Position numbers and translations under genes: made by a program. From positions 1 to 29,809 of the IMG/VR virus record IMGVR_UViG_3300044953_000253: 29,809 bases of DNA. One strand, given 5' to 3'. Positions within the stretch are counted from its first letter, which is position 1; each line of letters begins with the position of its first letter. Below the pieces are notes generated by a model. That model ran no database searches, was not told where the DNA came from, and saw only the letters and a program-made list of their open reading frames with translations. Below, piece by piece: positions 6,882-13,690 of the stretch. This stretch comes from a virus.

Positions 6882-7272
6882 GGAGCTCTTTCAGTAGTTC
6901 TTTTGCAGTTTCTTCGGTAATCACTTCAGCTTTAGGCTTTTCCTCGACTACAGGAGCGGGCGCCTCTGACATCTTTAGTTTAGCCTTAAGCATAAACATA
7001 ACTAATTGACGATCTTTCTCTCTAAGGGCGAGCTCCATGCCTGTGTGTCGCAGTTGTTCGTCTAGCTGCATATCAGCAATCTTGTCTATTTTTGTCCGAA
7101 TGTCAGGATATTTGTCGAAGTATTCGTAAAAGGTTGAACGTGAAATCTTTAGTGTTATCGCTATGTTACGCCAGGAAGTGCCGAAAGTTCGCTGTTCTAT
7201 GAGCCATTCAGCAAAGGCGTCATGGTCTTCGATGGGCCAAGAGGGAATTTTTGCTTTGTCAACTGGTTCCAT
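6865..7272 (-). CDS. terS: Terminase small subunit, 135 aa
   Basis: The ATG at 7272 follows AAAGGAGA. A helix-turn-helix is visible at about residues 33-60 (SWRNIAITLKISRSTFYEY), followed by a helical oligomerisation region and a Pro/Glu/Lys-rich linker (about 105-120) leading to a charged C-terminal helix. This layout and its position directly upstream of the large terminase fit the DNA-recognition subunit that selects phage DNA for packaging. It is the first gene of the minus-strand packaging and capsid block, so late transcription of that block probably starts just upstream. Confidence 0.85.
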   Translation of the reverse strand: MEPVDKAKIPSWPIEDHDAFAEWLIEQRTFGTSWRNIAITLKISRSTFYEYFDKYPDIRTKIDKIADMQLDEQLRHTGMELALREKDRQLVMFMLKAKLKMSEAPAPVVEEKPKAEVITEETAKELLKELRAKTG

Positions 7273-7354
7273 GCGTCTCCTTTCCTTGAGATAGCACTAA
7301 ATACAGTTTATTTATGGTTAACGTGTAACCTGTTTTCTGTAGCTTTTCTAATCT

Positions 7355-7379
7355 TTGAACGCACCGAGCCTTGCGTCAA
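7355..7379. promoter_or_regulatory. Divergent promoter/operator candidate between packaging genes and rusA
   Basis: The 132-bp gap between two divergent genes contains a near-palindrome: TTGAACGCA at 7355-7363 and TGCGTCAA at 7372-7379. The arms match apart from one extra A. Each arm doubles as a -35-like box, TTGACG for the minus strand and TTGAAC for the plus strand. The corresponding -10 boxes are weak, so this may be an operator or an activator-dependent late promoter. Confidence 0.38.
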
Positions 7380-7425
7380 GTAAAAATGTTAACTTTTCCT
7401 CTAATTGTTTGCTACTTTTAACGAT

Positions 7426-7905
7426 ATGGACAAAACCATTCTCATTCAATCTTTCCCGTTTCCGCCTAGCATCAATGAGGCGTATAGGAACGTGCCTAAA
7501 GTTGGGCGCGTTAGTTCAGCCGTTTTGAAGGAATACAAGGCGGAGGTTGAGAGATGGCGCCTGGCTAATTTAACGGGCCTAGAAGCCTATAAGCAAATGA
7601 TAGCCGCGGAGTGGGGGGAAAGCCCTTCCTTTCAGATCGACGCCTTTCTAGTGTGCAAGCCTGAGCGCATATGGACGAAGCAGAATAAGCCTAAGCGCTT
7701 CGACGTTTCAAACCGTATTAAATGCTTTGAGGACCAATTCTGTCCCCTATTTGGCTTTGACGATAGAGACGTTTGGTCTATCTCTATGAGCAAGGTTATG
7801 GGAGAGCGTGAGTGCGTCATTGTCATGCTCAGTGCAACGGTTCCCCAGACAGCCGTTGAGGTCCTGGACGTGCTCTCTGTTGGCTCGCCCAAGAAAGTTC
7901 AATAG
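7426..7905 (+). CDS. rusA: RusA-like Holliday junction resolvase, 159 aa
   Basis: RusA enzymes cleave Holliday junctions and branched DNA during phage recombination and before packaging. The sequence shows the family N-terminus (PFPPSINEAYRN, 11-22) and the acidic core K-x-RFDVSNRIKCFED (90-103), followed by FDDRDVW (111-117) with D93, D103, D112, D113 and D115 as likely metal ligands or DNA contacts. The start is taken as the ATG at 7426. A TTG seven codons earlier is possible and neither has a clear ribosome site. It stands alone on the plus strand, away from the main recombination cluster, and its last 7 nt overlap a convergent small gene. Confidence 0.85.
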   Translation: MDKTILIQSFPFPPSINEAYRNVPKVGRVSSAVLKEYKAEVERWRLANLTGLEAYKQMIAAEWGESPSFQIDAFLVCKPERIWTKQNKPKRFDVSNRIKCFEDQFCPLFGFDDRDVWSISMSKVMGERECVIVMLSATVPQTAVEVLDVLSVGSPKKVQ

Positions 7906-8096
7906 CCTTTCCTGAACCCGAAGAGATCTAGCTGCTCTTCGGCGGGCGGGGATGGTTTCTTTCCTTGCTGAACCTTACTGTCACTTTTGGCCAGCTGCGA
8001 CTTGGCCTCGCTTGCTGCGCCAAATATCTCTTCGCACATTTGCAGCGCCCGAATGAGCGCGGGCGGGAGTCTTTTGCTTACGCTTGCCTTTTTCAT
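7899..8096 (-). CDS. Small protein with beta-clamp-binding motif, 65 aa
   Basis: The frame starts at an ATG at 8096 without a strong ribosome site and ends inside the last codons of the convergent rusA gene. The protein has a basic N-terminus, a helix-forming middle (about 12-45, ALIRALQMCEEIFGAASEAK), a flexible Lys/Ser/Pro linker and a C-terminal EEQLDLFGF (53-61). QLDLF matches the established QL[SD]LF consensus with which polymerases and other factors dock on the bacterial sliding clamp. Location beside the origin-like region and primase supports a replication or repair role. Existence is moderately certain; function is inferred from the motif alone. Confidence 0.55.
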   Translation of the reverse strand: MKKASVSKRLPPALIRALQMCEEIFGAASEAKSQLAKSDSKVQQGKKPSPPAEEQLDLFGFRKGY

Positions 8097-8110
8097 TTGT
8101 CGCTTTTTTT

Positions 8111-8135
8111 CAGCAAGTGTTCACACCACTTGCTG
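8111..8135. repeat. Perfect 9-bp inverted repeat
   Basis: CAGCAAGTG and CACTTGCTG are separated by seven bases. The adjacent T-run lies on the wrong side for a plus-strand terminator (it precedes the hairpin), so an operator or origin element is more likely than a terminator. Confidence 0.6.
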
Positions 8136-8163
8136 TAAATGTTTAATTTTATTAAGTAAACTG

Positions 8164-8183
8164 GTGTTTAGTACCCTAAACAC
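8164..8183. repeat. Perfect 8-bp inverted repeat
   Basis: GTGTTTAG and CTAAACAC flank a four-base loop TACC. The right half contains ACCCTAAA, which recurs at 8202-8209 as part of a shorter palindrome (ACCCT-AA-AGGGT, 8202-8213). The repeats could be binding sites for an initiator or regulator. Confidence 0.6.
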
Positions 8184-8307
8184 AAAAGCACGCACATGTG
8201 AACCCTAAAGGGTATCACTAGAGGTATAAGGGTTTGAGGGACGGATGTAAAGGGGAAAAGTGATAACGCGGTGTTTATTGTTTTAGGGGAAAAGGGATAT
8301 ATATATT

Positions 8308-8427
8308 ACCGACACCAAATTCACCGACACATGTTTTTTTTGGTCTGTAAGGTTATGATATGATTACGTTTACACGCCGCGCATTGCGTCGGTTTTTGCT
8401 CACCGACACGTTCACCGACACCGACAC
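8308..8427. repeat. ACCGACAC iteron-like repeats (two clusters)
   Basis: The octamer ACCGACAC occurs at 8308-8315, 8323-8330, 8402-8409, 8414-8421 and 8420-8427; several copies extend leftwards to TTCACCGACAC. A one-mismatch inverted copy (GCGTCGGT) lies at 8386-8393. The clusters sit on either side of a T8 run and end five bases before the stop of the primase-helicase gene. Confidence 0.72.
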
Positions 8428-8432
8428 ACGTT

Positions 8433-10649
8433 TTAATGATCCTGACTTAGAACAAGCAATTCCTGGGTTTTTCCCTTATTTTCGCTTTGCGCAAGGGTTA
8501 TGGTTCCGCGTTCCAGCATTGTTGAGACCAACTCTTTCATCTCGCTGGCTCGAAGATTTAAGTCTCTGCATATTTGTCGCTTCGGTAGGGTATGGCCGGG
8601 CGACTTCTTTAGCTTTTCAAGTATTTTGATAATCTTTCTCTCTCCGCCGTCCGAGCTAGATTGCGCTAACAGGGATCTAGATTGCTCATTTGCCGTGAAT
8701 ACAATCTCCTTTGCCAGGCTTACATGCTCTTCCGTAATGGTGCGCTCGCCGTTACAAGCGGCTATTATGTAAGTAATCCGCTCAATCATCATTCCGGCAC
8801 GCGACAAAATTGTCGCTTGGATCACGTCTCCGCCTTTAGTGAGCTCCTTTTCCTTTGTATAGTTATCGCGGTCTATATCCTCTAGGAGTTGCTCCGCCTT
8901 AGGCGAGAGGGTAAGAGGAGATCTAACCGGCTTGTGCAGCCCTGTGTCTTCAATAGGCTTTCCGAAGATGTCCTTACCTACCATTGAATAAGCTGGCAAA
9001 ACTTCGTTTATGCTCTTTGTTATATAGTCCATTGCGTAGGTTAGGTCGTATCGCTGATTGCCTAGGTACTCAGCCGCCGGGTCCCCCACAAAATACATAA
9101 AGCGGCCCATAAAGCCGGAGTACAGGGTTTCCGGGCTTGCGTACTTAATCATGATCTCATTCTGAATTGAGGCCAGGATTGTAATAGACGGATCATAGCA
9201 AGCGCCCTTTAAGCCGGTCGTTTTAGTATAGTGCCCGCCGTACCAGCCTCTTGTGGTGTATAGCTTGTTTAAGCAGCCCTCAACCCTAGACTTCACGTCC
9301 GAGTTCTTACTGTTAAAAGCCCTGAACATTTCACCAAATTCATCAATGAGATCAATTCTTGTGCGCTGCTCTCCTAGTGACTCAACTATTGCCGCATCGG
9401 AGGAGTAATTGCTTAAGCCAAGGAAGTTATTCTCTCCCAAACCCTCTTTGCCGAATAGCTTATATATAAAGACGTATGGAGCATTTTTGCCAATGCCTGA
9501 ATTTCCAACGTTTAGAGTGTAAAGGCTTGTCTGTACAGCACTCCCGTTTAGAGAAAAGCGGTTTGCACATAGAACGCTTCCAATGCTTAGAGCTCCGCCA
9601 AGGGCCAGGGCGTCCTGCTTTGTTCTACTGATAGAAATGATCGCATCTTTGAACAGTTTTAAAATGCCCCCAACTTCCGGGAAACTCTTTGGGGGCAAAA
9701 TAATTGCCTCTTTCTCTACTTTTCCTGTAAACTCCACGACCGGAAGAGCCGTCGGTATCTCAACGGGCTCCCTTTTCCTAGAATGATTTCTGTTTACCGT
9801 CTCAAGTAGGTTTGCATAGAACTTGAGCGCATTTGAGTATGGATCTGCTTTACAGTCCGATCTTGTTTTATCTTCGAAGTAAGAAATGCCTAGGTGATTT
9901 TTCTTATCGTAATCCAGTAATTTCTCAACTGCCTGGTTAATGCTCGTTTTTCCCGCAATTAAGCCCATGGCAAGGGTCTTCAGCCTATTCTGCGAGCCGT
10001 GTGCGCAGCGTGTTTTATCCGTTTGAGGAAATGGGCCCCCAGTGAGGGGGGAAGTCGTTACGCTTGCGTTTGTTATTCCCTCTCCAGAAATAAAACTAAA
10101 TGCGTTTAGGTCTTCAATTGTGAAGTCCGGTATATCGGACAGATCAAAGGATTCAATTGAGGGGCCTCTCCACTTGTAGGGCTCTTTTGAGTCGGGGTGA
10201 ATACTGGGAGGAATAACTAGATATTGACCAACGGCTCTTAATTCAATTCCCTCGATTGGTTTCTTGGAGGGATCAATAGAAAGACTCTTATTTTGCCTCT
10301 CCCTTGCTGTATTAGTTAATCCATCTTTATTTATAAACACGGCTCCCCAGCCTCTTACGCCGATTCTCTCTAAGGGGGAACGTCTAGCCGCCTTTTGTAT
10401 GTCCTCGCTGATTGAATCTATATCTAAAAGAATAATGTTATTTGAAGCGGGTCCAGCCACCAGGCCGATACCATATTCTGGAAATTTATATTTATTGAAA
10501 AACTCTTCGGCTTTCCCTTCGGGCATCCCATCAATTGCCCAATGATTAAAGTCCTTTACAAACGTTGCCTTTCCCTTAACCGGGATCACAACATAGCCCA
10601 TTTCGCTCAGTTCTATGAAAGGGAGGTGTTTACTTTTGTCAAATGCCAT
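8433..10649 (-). CDS. Primase-polymerase / DUF3987-type helicase fusion, 738 aa
   Basis: This is probably the central replication protein, which primes and unwinds DNA. The N-terminal third is a bifunctional primase-polymerase (Prim-Pol) domain: GIGLVAG (60-66), the catalytic acids in LLDIDS (D76, D78) and the S-x-H motif in PPSIHP (S149, H151). The region from about 320 is a DUF3987-type P-loop ATPase with Walker A VGNSGIGKNAP (G382-K388) and Walker B LIDEFGE (D436, E437). The residue after the Walker A lysine is Asn, not Ser/Thr. A winged-helix-like tail (about 665-738) may bind DNA. It lies alone on the minus strand beside an iteron-rich origin-like region. Confidence 0.86.
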   Translation of the reverse strand: MAFDKSKHLPFIELSEMGYVVIPVKGKATFVKDFNHWAIDGMPEGKAEEFFNKYKFPEYGIGLVAGPASNNIILLDIDSISEDIQKAARRSPLERIGVRGWGAVFINKDGLTNTARERQNKSLSIDPSKKPIEGIELRAVGQYLVIPPSIHPDSKEPYKWRGPSIESFDLSDIPDFTIEDLNAFSFISGEGITNASVTTSPLTGGPFPQTDKTRCAHGSQNRLKTLAMGLIAGKTSINQAVEKLLDYDKKNHLGISYFEDKTRSDCKADPYSNALKFYANLLETVNRNHSRKREPVEIPTALPVVEFTGKVEKEAIILPPKSFPEVGGILKLFKDAIISISRTKQDALALGGALSIGSVLCANRFSLNGSAVQTSLYTLNVGNSGIGKNAPYVFIYKLFGKEGLGENNFLGLSNYSSDAAIVESLGEQRTRIDLIDEFGEMFRAFNSKNSDVKSRVEGCLNKLYTTRGWYGGHYTKTTGLKGACYDPSITILASIQNEIMIKYASPETLYSGFMGRFMYFVGDPAAEYLGNQRYDLTYAMDYITKSINEVLPAYSMVGKDIFGKPIEDTGLHKPVRSPLTLSPKAEQLLEDIDRDNYTKEKELTKGGDVIQATILSRAGMMIERITYIIAACNGERTITEEHVSLAKEIVFTANEQSRSLLAQSSSDGGERKIIKILEKLKKSPGHTLPKRQICRDLNLRASEMKELVSTMLERGTITLAQSENKGKTQELLVLSQDH

Positions 10650-10682
10650 GTTACCTGCTTTTTATTAAGTATTCTCTGTTGC

Positions 10683-10723
10683 AACCGCTGGGTTATTATC
10701 TGTCATAGCCCGGCGGTTTTTTT
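10683..10723 (+). terminator. Rho-independent terminator facing plus-strand transcription
   Basis: AACCGCTGGG (10683-10692) pairs with CCCGGCGGTT (10709-10718), ten pairs including one U.G, followed by an unbroken T-run ending at 10723. The run overlaps the stop codon of the minus-strand regulator gene. No plus-strand gene lies immediately upstream, so it may stop antisense or read-through RNA before it enters the regulator and early promoter. Confidence 0.72.
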
Positions 10724-10910
10724 ATTTAACCCAGGAATACAAGTCTACTTCGCCCTTGGTATACTTCTCAATCTTGTAAGCATTGGCAAGGCTTGGCTTT
10801 GTCTTTCCAGTCATCCAACTATATACAGCATTTGGAGACACTCCAGCTTCTACTGCAAAGCGGTAATGAAGTTTTTTGTTCTTTTTCAAATAAGCGTTTA
10901 GCTTTTTCAT
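10722..10910 (-). CDS. Cro/CI-type helix-turn-helix regulator, 62 aa
   Basis: The ATG at 10910 follows AAAGGAAAA. The protein is almost entirely a single DNA-binding domain. A basic N-terminal helix leads into FAVEAGVSPNAVYSWMTGK (about 18-36), a typical turn with recognition helix, then PSLANAYKIEKYTKGEV, the pattern of YdaS/Cro-like repressors. There is no peptidase or oligomerisation domain, so it is more Cro-like than CI-like. It is divergently transcribed from the early recombination block, with a 52-bp intergenic space, and probably controls that block and itself. No integrase is visible, so lysogeny cannot be claimed. Confidence 0.82.
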   Translation of the reverse strand: MKKLNAYLKKNKKLHYRFAVEAGVSPNAVYSWMTGKTKPSLANAYKIEKYTKGEVDLYSWVK

Positions 10911-10938
10911 TTGATTTTTTCCTTTATTGTTTTATGTT
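10911..10938 (+). promoter_or_regulatory. Candidate early promoter
   Basis: TTGATT (10911-10916) and TATGTT (10933-10938), 16 bp apart, each match four of six sigma-70 consensus bases. They sit in the divergent gap beside the Cro-like gene and just upstream of the ribosome site of the first early gene. The site is the natural place for repression by the small regulator. Confidence 0.38.
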
Positions 10939-10962
10939 TTTGGGACAGGAGAAAACTTAAGC

Positions 10963-11694
10963 ATGAAAGTTCAATCAACTCAACAAATAAACTCGCACAA
11001 AATTAAACTTGCCGTGTATGGGCAATCAGGCGCGGGGAAAACAACCGCTGTTGCTGGCCTTCTCGCAGCTGGTTATAAACCAATTGTTGCCAGCTTCGAG
11101 GGAGGTCTTCTCTCTCTGCATAATCACAATATTCCTTTCATCGACGGAACACGCGACGATAACGATATTGAGATTGCCAAAGAGAGCCGAGCCGAAAGAC
11201 TAAAGGAAATATTTAAGTTCCTGCGAACGGACGAAGCTAAAAAGCAATATGACACAATTGTTTTAGATTCGCTTACTGAAATAAGCCAGTGTCTATATGA
11301 CAAGCTAAAAATGAAATATCCAGACCGGAAAGACTCTTTGGTTTTGTTCGGCGAACTTGGGCAAGCGACAAGAGACGTGGTTAAGATCTTTAGAGACCTA
11401 GATTACCACGTTGTCTTTACCATTCTAAGCAAGATCGAAAAAGACGACTCAGGCCGAAGGTTTGTAGGCTTTGACCTAATCGGAGGCATTTCCGATAAAC
11501 TTCCACAGTTTCTAGATATTGTTACTTACTTAAAAGTAGATAACGACGGCAAGCGCAGTTTTATCTGCGCACCAACGGACGCAATTCTAGCTAAGGATAG
11601 ATCCGGCAAGCTAGACGCGGTTGAATATGATTTGGGCACTATGTTCAATAAAATAAACAAAAAAGGAGAAAATAATAATGTTCGATCTAAGTGA
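10963..11694 (+). CDS. Sak4-like recombination ATPase, 243 aa
   Basis: This is a RecA-fold nucleotide-binding protein of the phage Sak4/AAA_24 type, which promotes single-strand annealing together with an SSB. Walker A is YGQSGAGKTTA (19-29) and Walker B is TIVLDSLTE (98-106). A VVFTILSKIE strand and a GFDLIGGISDKLPQFLDIV segment follow, as in this family. The start is the ATG at 10963, preceded by GGAG; the frame extends 12 codons upstream without a better site. The last 17 nt overlap the SSB-like gene and contain its ribosome site, so the two are co-translated. Context with DUF669 and YqaJ genes strengthens the assignment. Confidence 0.86.
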   Translation: MKVQSTQQINSHKIKLAVYGQSGAGKTTAVAGLLAAGYKPIVASFEGGLLSLHNHNIPFIDGTRDDNDIEIAKESRAERLKEIFKFLRTDEAKKQYDTIVLDSLTEISQCLYDKLKMKYPDRKDSLVLFGELGQATRDVVKIFRDLDYHVVFTILSKIEKDDSGRRFVGFDLIGGISDKLPQFLDIVTYLKVDNDGKRSFICAPTDAILAKDRSGKLDAVEYDLGTMFNKINKKGENNNVRSK

Positions 11695-12103
11695 AGTTGA
11701 ATCAGTAACAAATGAAGTTATCCCGGTAGGCAAGTATATTTGCACGGTGTCTGACGCCATTGTGAAGGACACGAAGGACAGGACGGGAGAATATATTGCT
11801 GTTAGCCTCAGGGTAGCCCACGGAGGTTATGCTGGCCGAGTTATTTTTCATAACTTTCATATTAAAAACACAAATCCAAAGGCCACGGGGATTGGGTTAG
11901 GACAGTTGAAAACAATGTTGGAAAAAATGGGGATGGGGCTAACGTTTGAAACTCCTTTCGACTGCTGTGAAGCCATTTTTGGAAAAAGTGTTGGGGTGCG
12001 TACAAAGATTAGGCGGGATGAAACCTACGGAGATAAGGCCGAGGTTAGTAGCTTTTTCCCAGTAACAGAAACAGCAGAAGAAGAAGAAGAAGTTTCTTTT
12101 TAA
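11678..12103 (+). CDS. DUF669-family single-stranded DNA binding protein, 141 aa
   Basis: It begins at an ATG with AAAAGGAG at ideal distance, inside the end of the Sak4-like gene. The order of features is a short N-terminal helix, an OB-fold-like beta segment (VGKYICTVSDAIVKDT through YIAVSLRVAHGGYAGRVIFHNF), a helical insert (LGQLKTMLEKMG) and a final acidic tail EEEEEVSF. That pattern is typical of DUF669 proteins, which act as phage SSBs, and acidic tips are common in SSBs for recruiting partners. It would coat single strands for the Sak4-like annealing protein and the exonuclease next door. Confidence 0.82.
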   Translation: MFDLSEVESVTNEVIPVGKYICTVSDAIVKDTKDRTGEYIAVSLRVAHGGYAGRVIFHNFHIKNTNPKATGIGLGQLKTMLEKMGMGLTFETPFDCCEAIFGKSVGVRTKIRRDETYGDKAEVSSFFPVTETAEEEEEVSF

Positions 12104-12117
12104 TTTTAGGTGGGAAT

Positions 12118-12984
12118 ATGAACTGGTTACTAGACGAAGATAAAAACGCTCAAGTACAAAGATCAAGTGAATGGCATGAATTTCGCCGCAAGCATATTGG
12201 AGCAAGCGACGTTCCGGCCATCATGAATGAATGCGACTTTAAAAAGCCGCTAGATTTGTGGCTTGTAAAAACGAAGCGCAAAGAGCCGTTTGCCGGGAAC
12301 TTTGCAACTCAACGCGGTATCGACGCCGAACCAGCTATTAGAAAACTATATGAGGAGCTCATGGGCGTTCCCCTTGAGGCTCCCGTTTTAGAGTTTAAGG
12401 AATGGCCAGTTCTTTCCGCCTCCCTGGACGGACTAAATAGAGAGGCTGAGATAGTAGTAGAGTTTAAGTATCCCAGCGCGGAAAAACATAAACAAGCCGT
12501 ATTAGGCAAAGTTCCCAAAACATACGCCGCCCAGCTTCAGGCTCAAATGTTAGTTACGGGCTACGACACCGCCCACTATGTTTCCTATGATGGCACTGAC
12601 ATTGCCGTTGTTGTTGTTAAAGAGGATAAGGAGTATCAGGCCAGGATTCTGGAAGAGTGTAAGAAGTTTTGGAACTACGTCGAGACGGATACCGAGCCGC
12701 CTAGCGAGTATATTGAGCTAACCGGAGCCGATCTTGAGCTAATGGCGAAAGAATACATTAGCGTTGTTTCAACTATCAACGAACTAAAAGAAAAGCAGGA
12801 TGAACTAAAAAAGGCGATACTTGCCAAAACGGAAGCGAGTAAGGCAAAATTTTATGGCCTCCGCTTGCTTCGTACAAGCCGCAAAGGAGCGGTTGACTAT
12901 TCTAAAGTGAAGGAACTTAGCGGGGTTGACTTAGAAGTGTACAGAAAGCCGTCTATCACTGTTGAGACTCTAGAGGTTCTATGA
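12118..12984 (+). CDS. YqaJ-like viral recombination exonuclease, 288 aa
   Basis: The protein resects double-stranded ends to give single strands for annealing, like lambda Exo. The PD-(D/E)XK core of the YqaJ family is complete: SSEWHEFRRKHIGASD (17-31), RGIDAEP (E71), SASLDGLN (D104), VEFKYP (E115, K117) and the helix YAAQLQAQM (136-144) that packs on the active site. The C-terminal 90 residues form charged helices, as usual in phage members. It starts at an ATG 14 nt after the SSB gene with AGGTGG upstream. Its stop overlaps the start of a tiny membrane protein gene (ATGA). Confidence 0.9.
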   Translation: MNWLLDEDKNAQVQRSSEWHEFRRKHIGASDVPAIMNECDFKKPLDLWLVKTKRKEPFAGNFATQRGIDAEPAIRKLYEELMGVPLEAPVLEFKEWPVLSASLDGLNREAEIVVEFKYPSAEKHKQAVLGKVPKTYAAQLQAQMLVTGYDTAHYVSYDGTDIAVVVVKEDKEYQARILEECKKFWNYVETDTEPPSEYIELTGADLELMAKEYISVVSTINELKEKQDELKKAILAKTEASKAKFYGLRLLRTSRKGAVDYSKVKELSGVDLEVYRKPSITVETLEVL

Positions 12985-13091
12985 CCTGGCAAAACTTGGC
13001 GATCTATTACATTGTCGGCGGGATCATGTTTGTCAATATTGTTATAATTATTTGTGCCGTTAGTGACTATTTTTGGAGGGGAAAAAAATGA
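12981..13091 (+). CDS. Tiny single-pass membrane protein, 36 aa
   Basis: A 37-codon frame is bracketed by two ATGA overlaps, with the exonuclease upstream and the transglycosylase downstream, which argues for a real, translationally coupled gene. It starts MTWQNLAIYYIVGG and is hydrophobic to about residue 27 (IMFVNIVIIICAV), then ends in a short polar, basic tail (FWRGKK). One membrane helix with a cytoplasmic positive tail is likely. Position before a lipoprotein transglycosylase suggests a membrane partner or holin-like role, but no family is recognised. Confidence 0.65.
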   Translation: MTWQNLAIYYIVGGIMFVNIVIIICAVSDYFWRGKK

Positions 13092-13681
13092 AAAACGTAT
13101 CAATTGGAGCGGTAATAGGGAGCATTTTAACTTACACGTTGCTAAGTTGCACAACGGTCCCCCCTCCCACGCCGCAAGAGGTTAAGAAGTCGTACCCCGC
13201 TCTCGAAGGATGGAAGCCCGAATGGTCGCCCATTGTAGTTGACGCCCTTGAAACTTATGGCAAAGAGCTCCTAGCCTTTAATCCAAGAGATAGATTGGAG
13301 TGGTGTTTTGGGGAAGACAATAAGCTGAACTATTTGCGGCTAATACAGGCCATTGCAAAATTTGAATCTAACTTTGATCCCTCTACAACCTATAGAGAGA
13401 CCTTCCATGACCGCCAAGGGCGAAATGTTATTTCCACTGGAATCATGCAAGTCTCTGCTGAATCCTGCAACGGCTACGGTATGAGTAAGAAACTCACACG
13501 GTATGAGGAGCTCCTAGACGTTCACGCAAACATGGAGTGTACAGTGCGGATTATGAATAAATGGATTCGTGAGCATGGCGTGATTGCCCAAGAGCCCAAA
13601 AGGGGAACGGCAATCTATTGGAGCGTGATGCGCGAGAGCGGCAAACGAAAGTTTGTTAAGCAAATAATGTGTAATAAATAA
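13088..13681 (+). CDS. Lipoprotein lytic transglycosylase (SLT-like), 197 aa
   Basis: The start is the ATG at 13088 with GGAGG upstream. A signal sequence (MKNVSIGAVIGSILTYT) ends in a lipobox LLS-C21, so the mature protein is probably lipid-anchored facing the periplasm. A proline-rich linker (PPPTP) follows. The catalytic domain has the SLT pattern: AIAKFESNFDPS with the likely catalytic E93, STGIMQVS (116-123) and a later helix with CTVRIMNKWI. It would cleave the glycan strands of peptidoglycan. It is placed in the early block, far from the lysis genes, so wall modification after entry or superinfection exclusion are possible alternatives to lysis. Confidence 0.82.
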   Translation: MKNVSIGAVIGSILTYTLLSCTTVPPPTPQEVKKSYPALEGWKPEWSPIVVDALETYGKELLAFNPRDRLEWCFGEDNKLNYLRLIQAIAKFESNFDPSTTYRETFHDRQGRNVISTGIMQVSAESCNGYGMSKKLTRYEELLDVHANMECTVRIMNKWIREHGVIAQEPKRGTAIYWSVMRESGKRKFVKQIMCNK

Positions 13682-13690
13682 GGAGAGAAA

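Larger units (their letters stand above)
8097..8432. other. Gene-free repeat-rich region, candidate replication origin
   Basis: This 336-bp stretch has no credible gene. It contains two inverted repeats (8111-8135, 8164-8183), a smaller one (8202-8213), a 10-bp direct repeat AGGGGAAAAG at 8251-8260 and 8285-8294, an AT-only tract GATATATATATTA near 8297-8307, a T8 run at 8333-8340 and five ACCGACAC units. Iterons next to an AT-rich unwinding element beside a primase-helicase gene are classic origin architecture. Function is inferred; a regulatory region for the flanking genes is the alternative. Confidence 0.55.

Noticed and set aside
8308-8427. CRISPR array.
   Set aside because: The repeats are only 8-11 bp, unevenly spaced (6 to 79 bp start to start) and without spacer-like units; iterons or binding sites fit better.
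8360-8629. A plus-strand frame of 89 codons running from the repeat region into the 3' end of the primase-helicase gene.
   Set aside because: No ribosome site, it lies antisense over a well supported gene and its sequence includes the translated ACCGACAC repeats.
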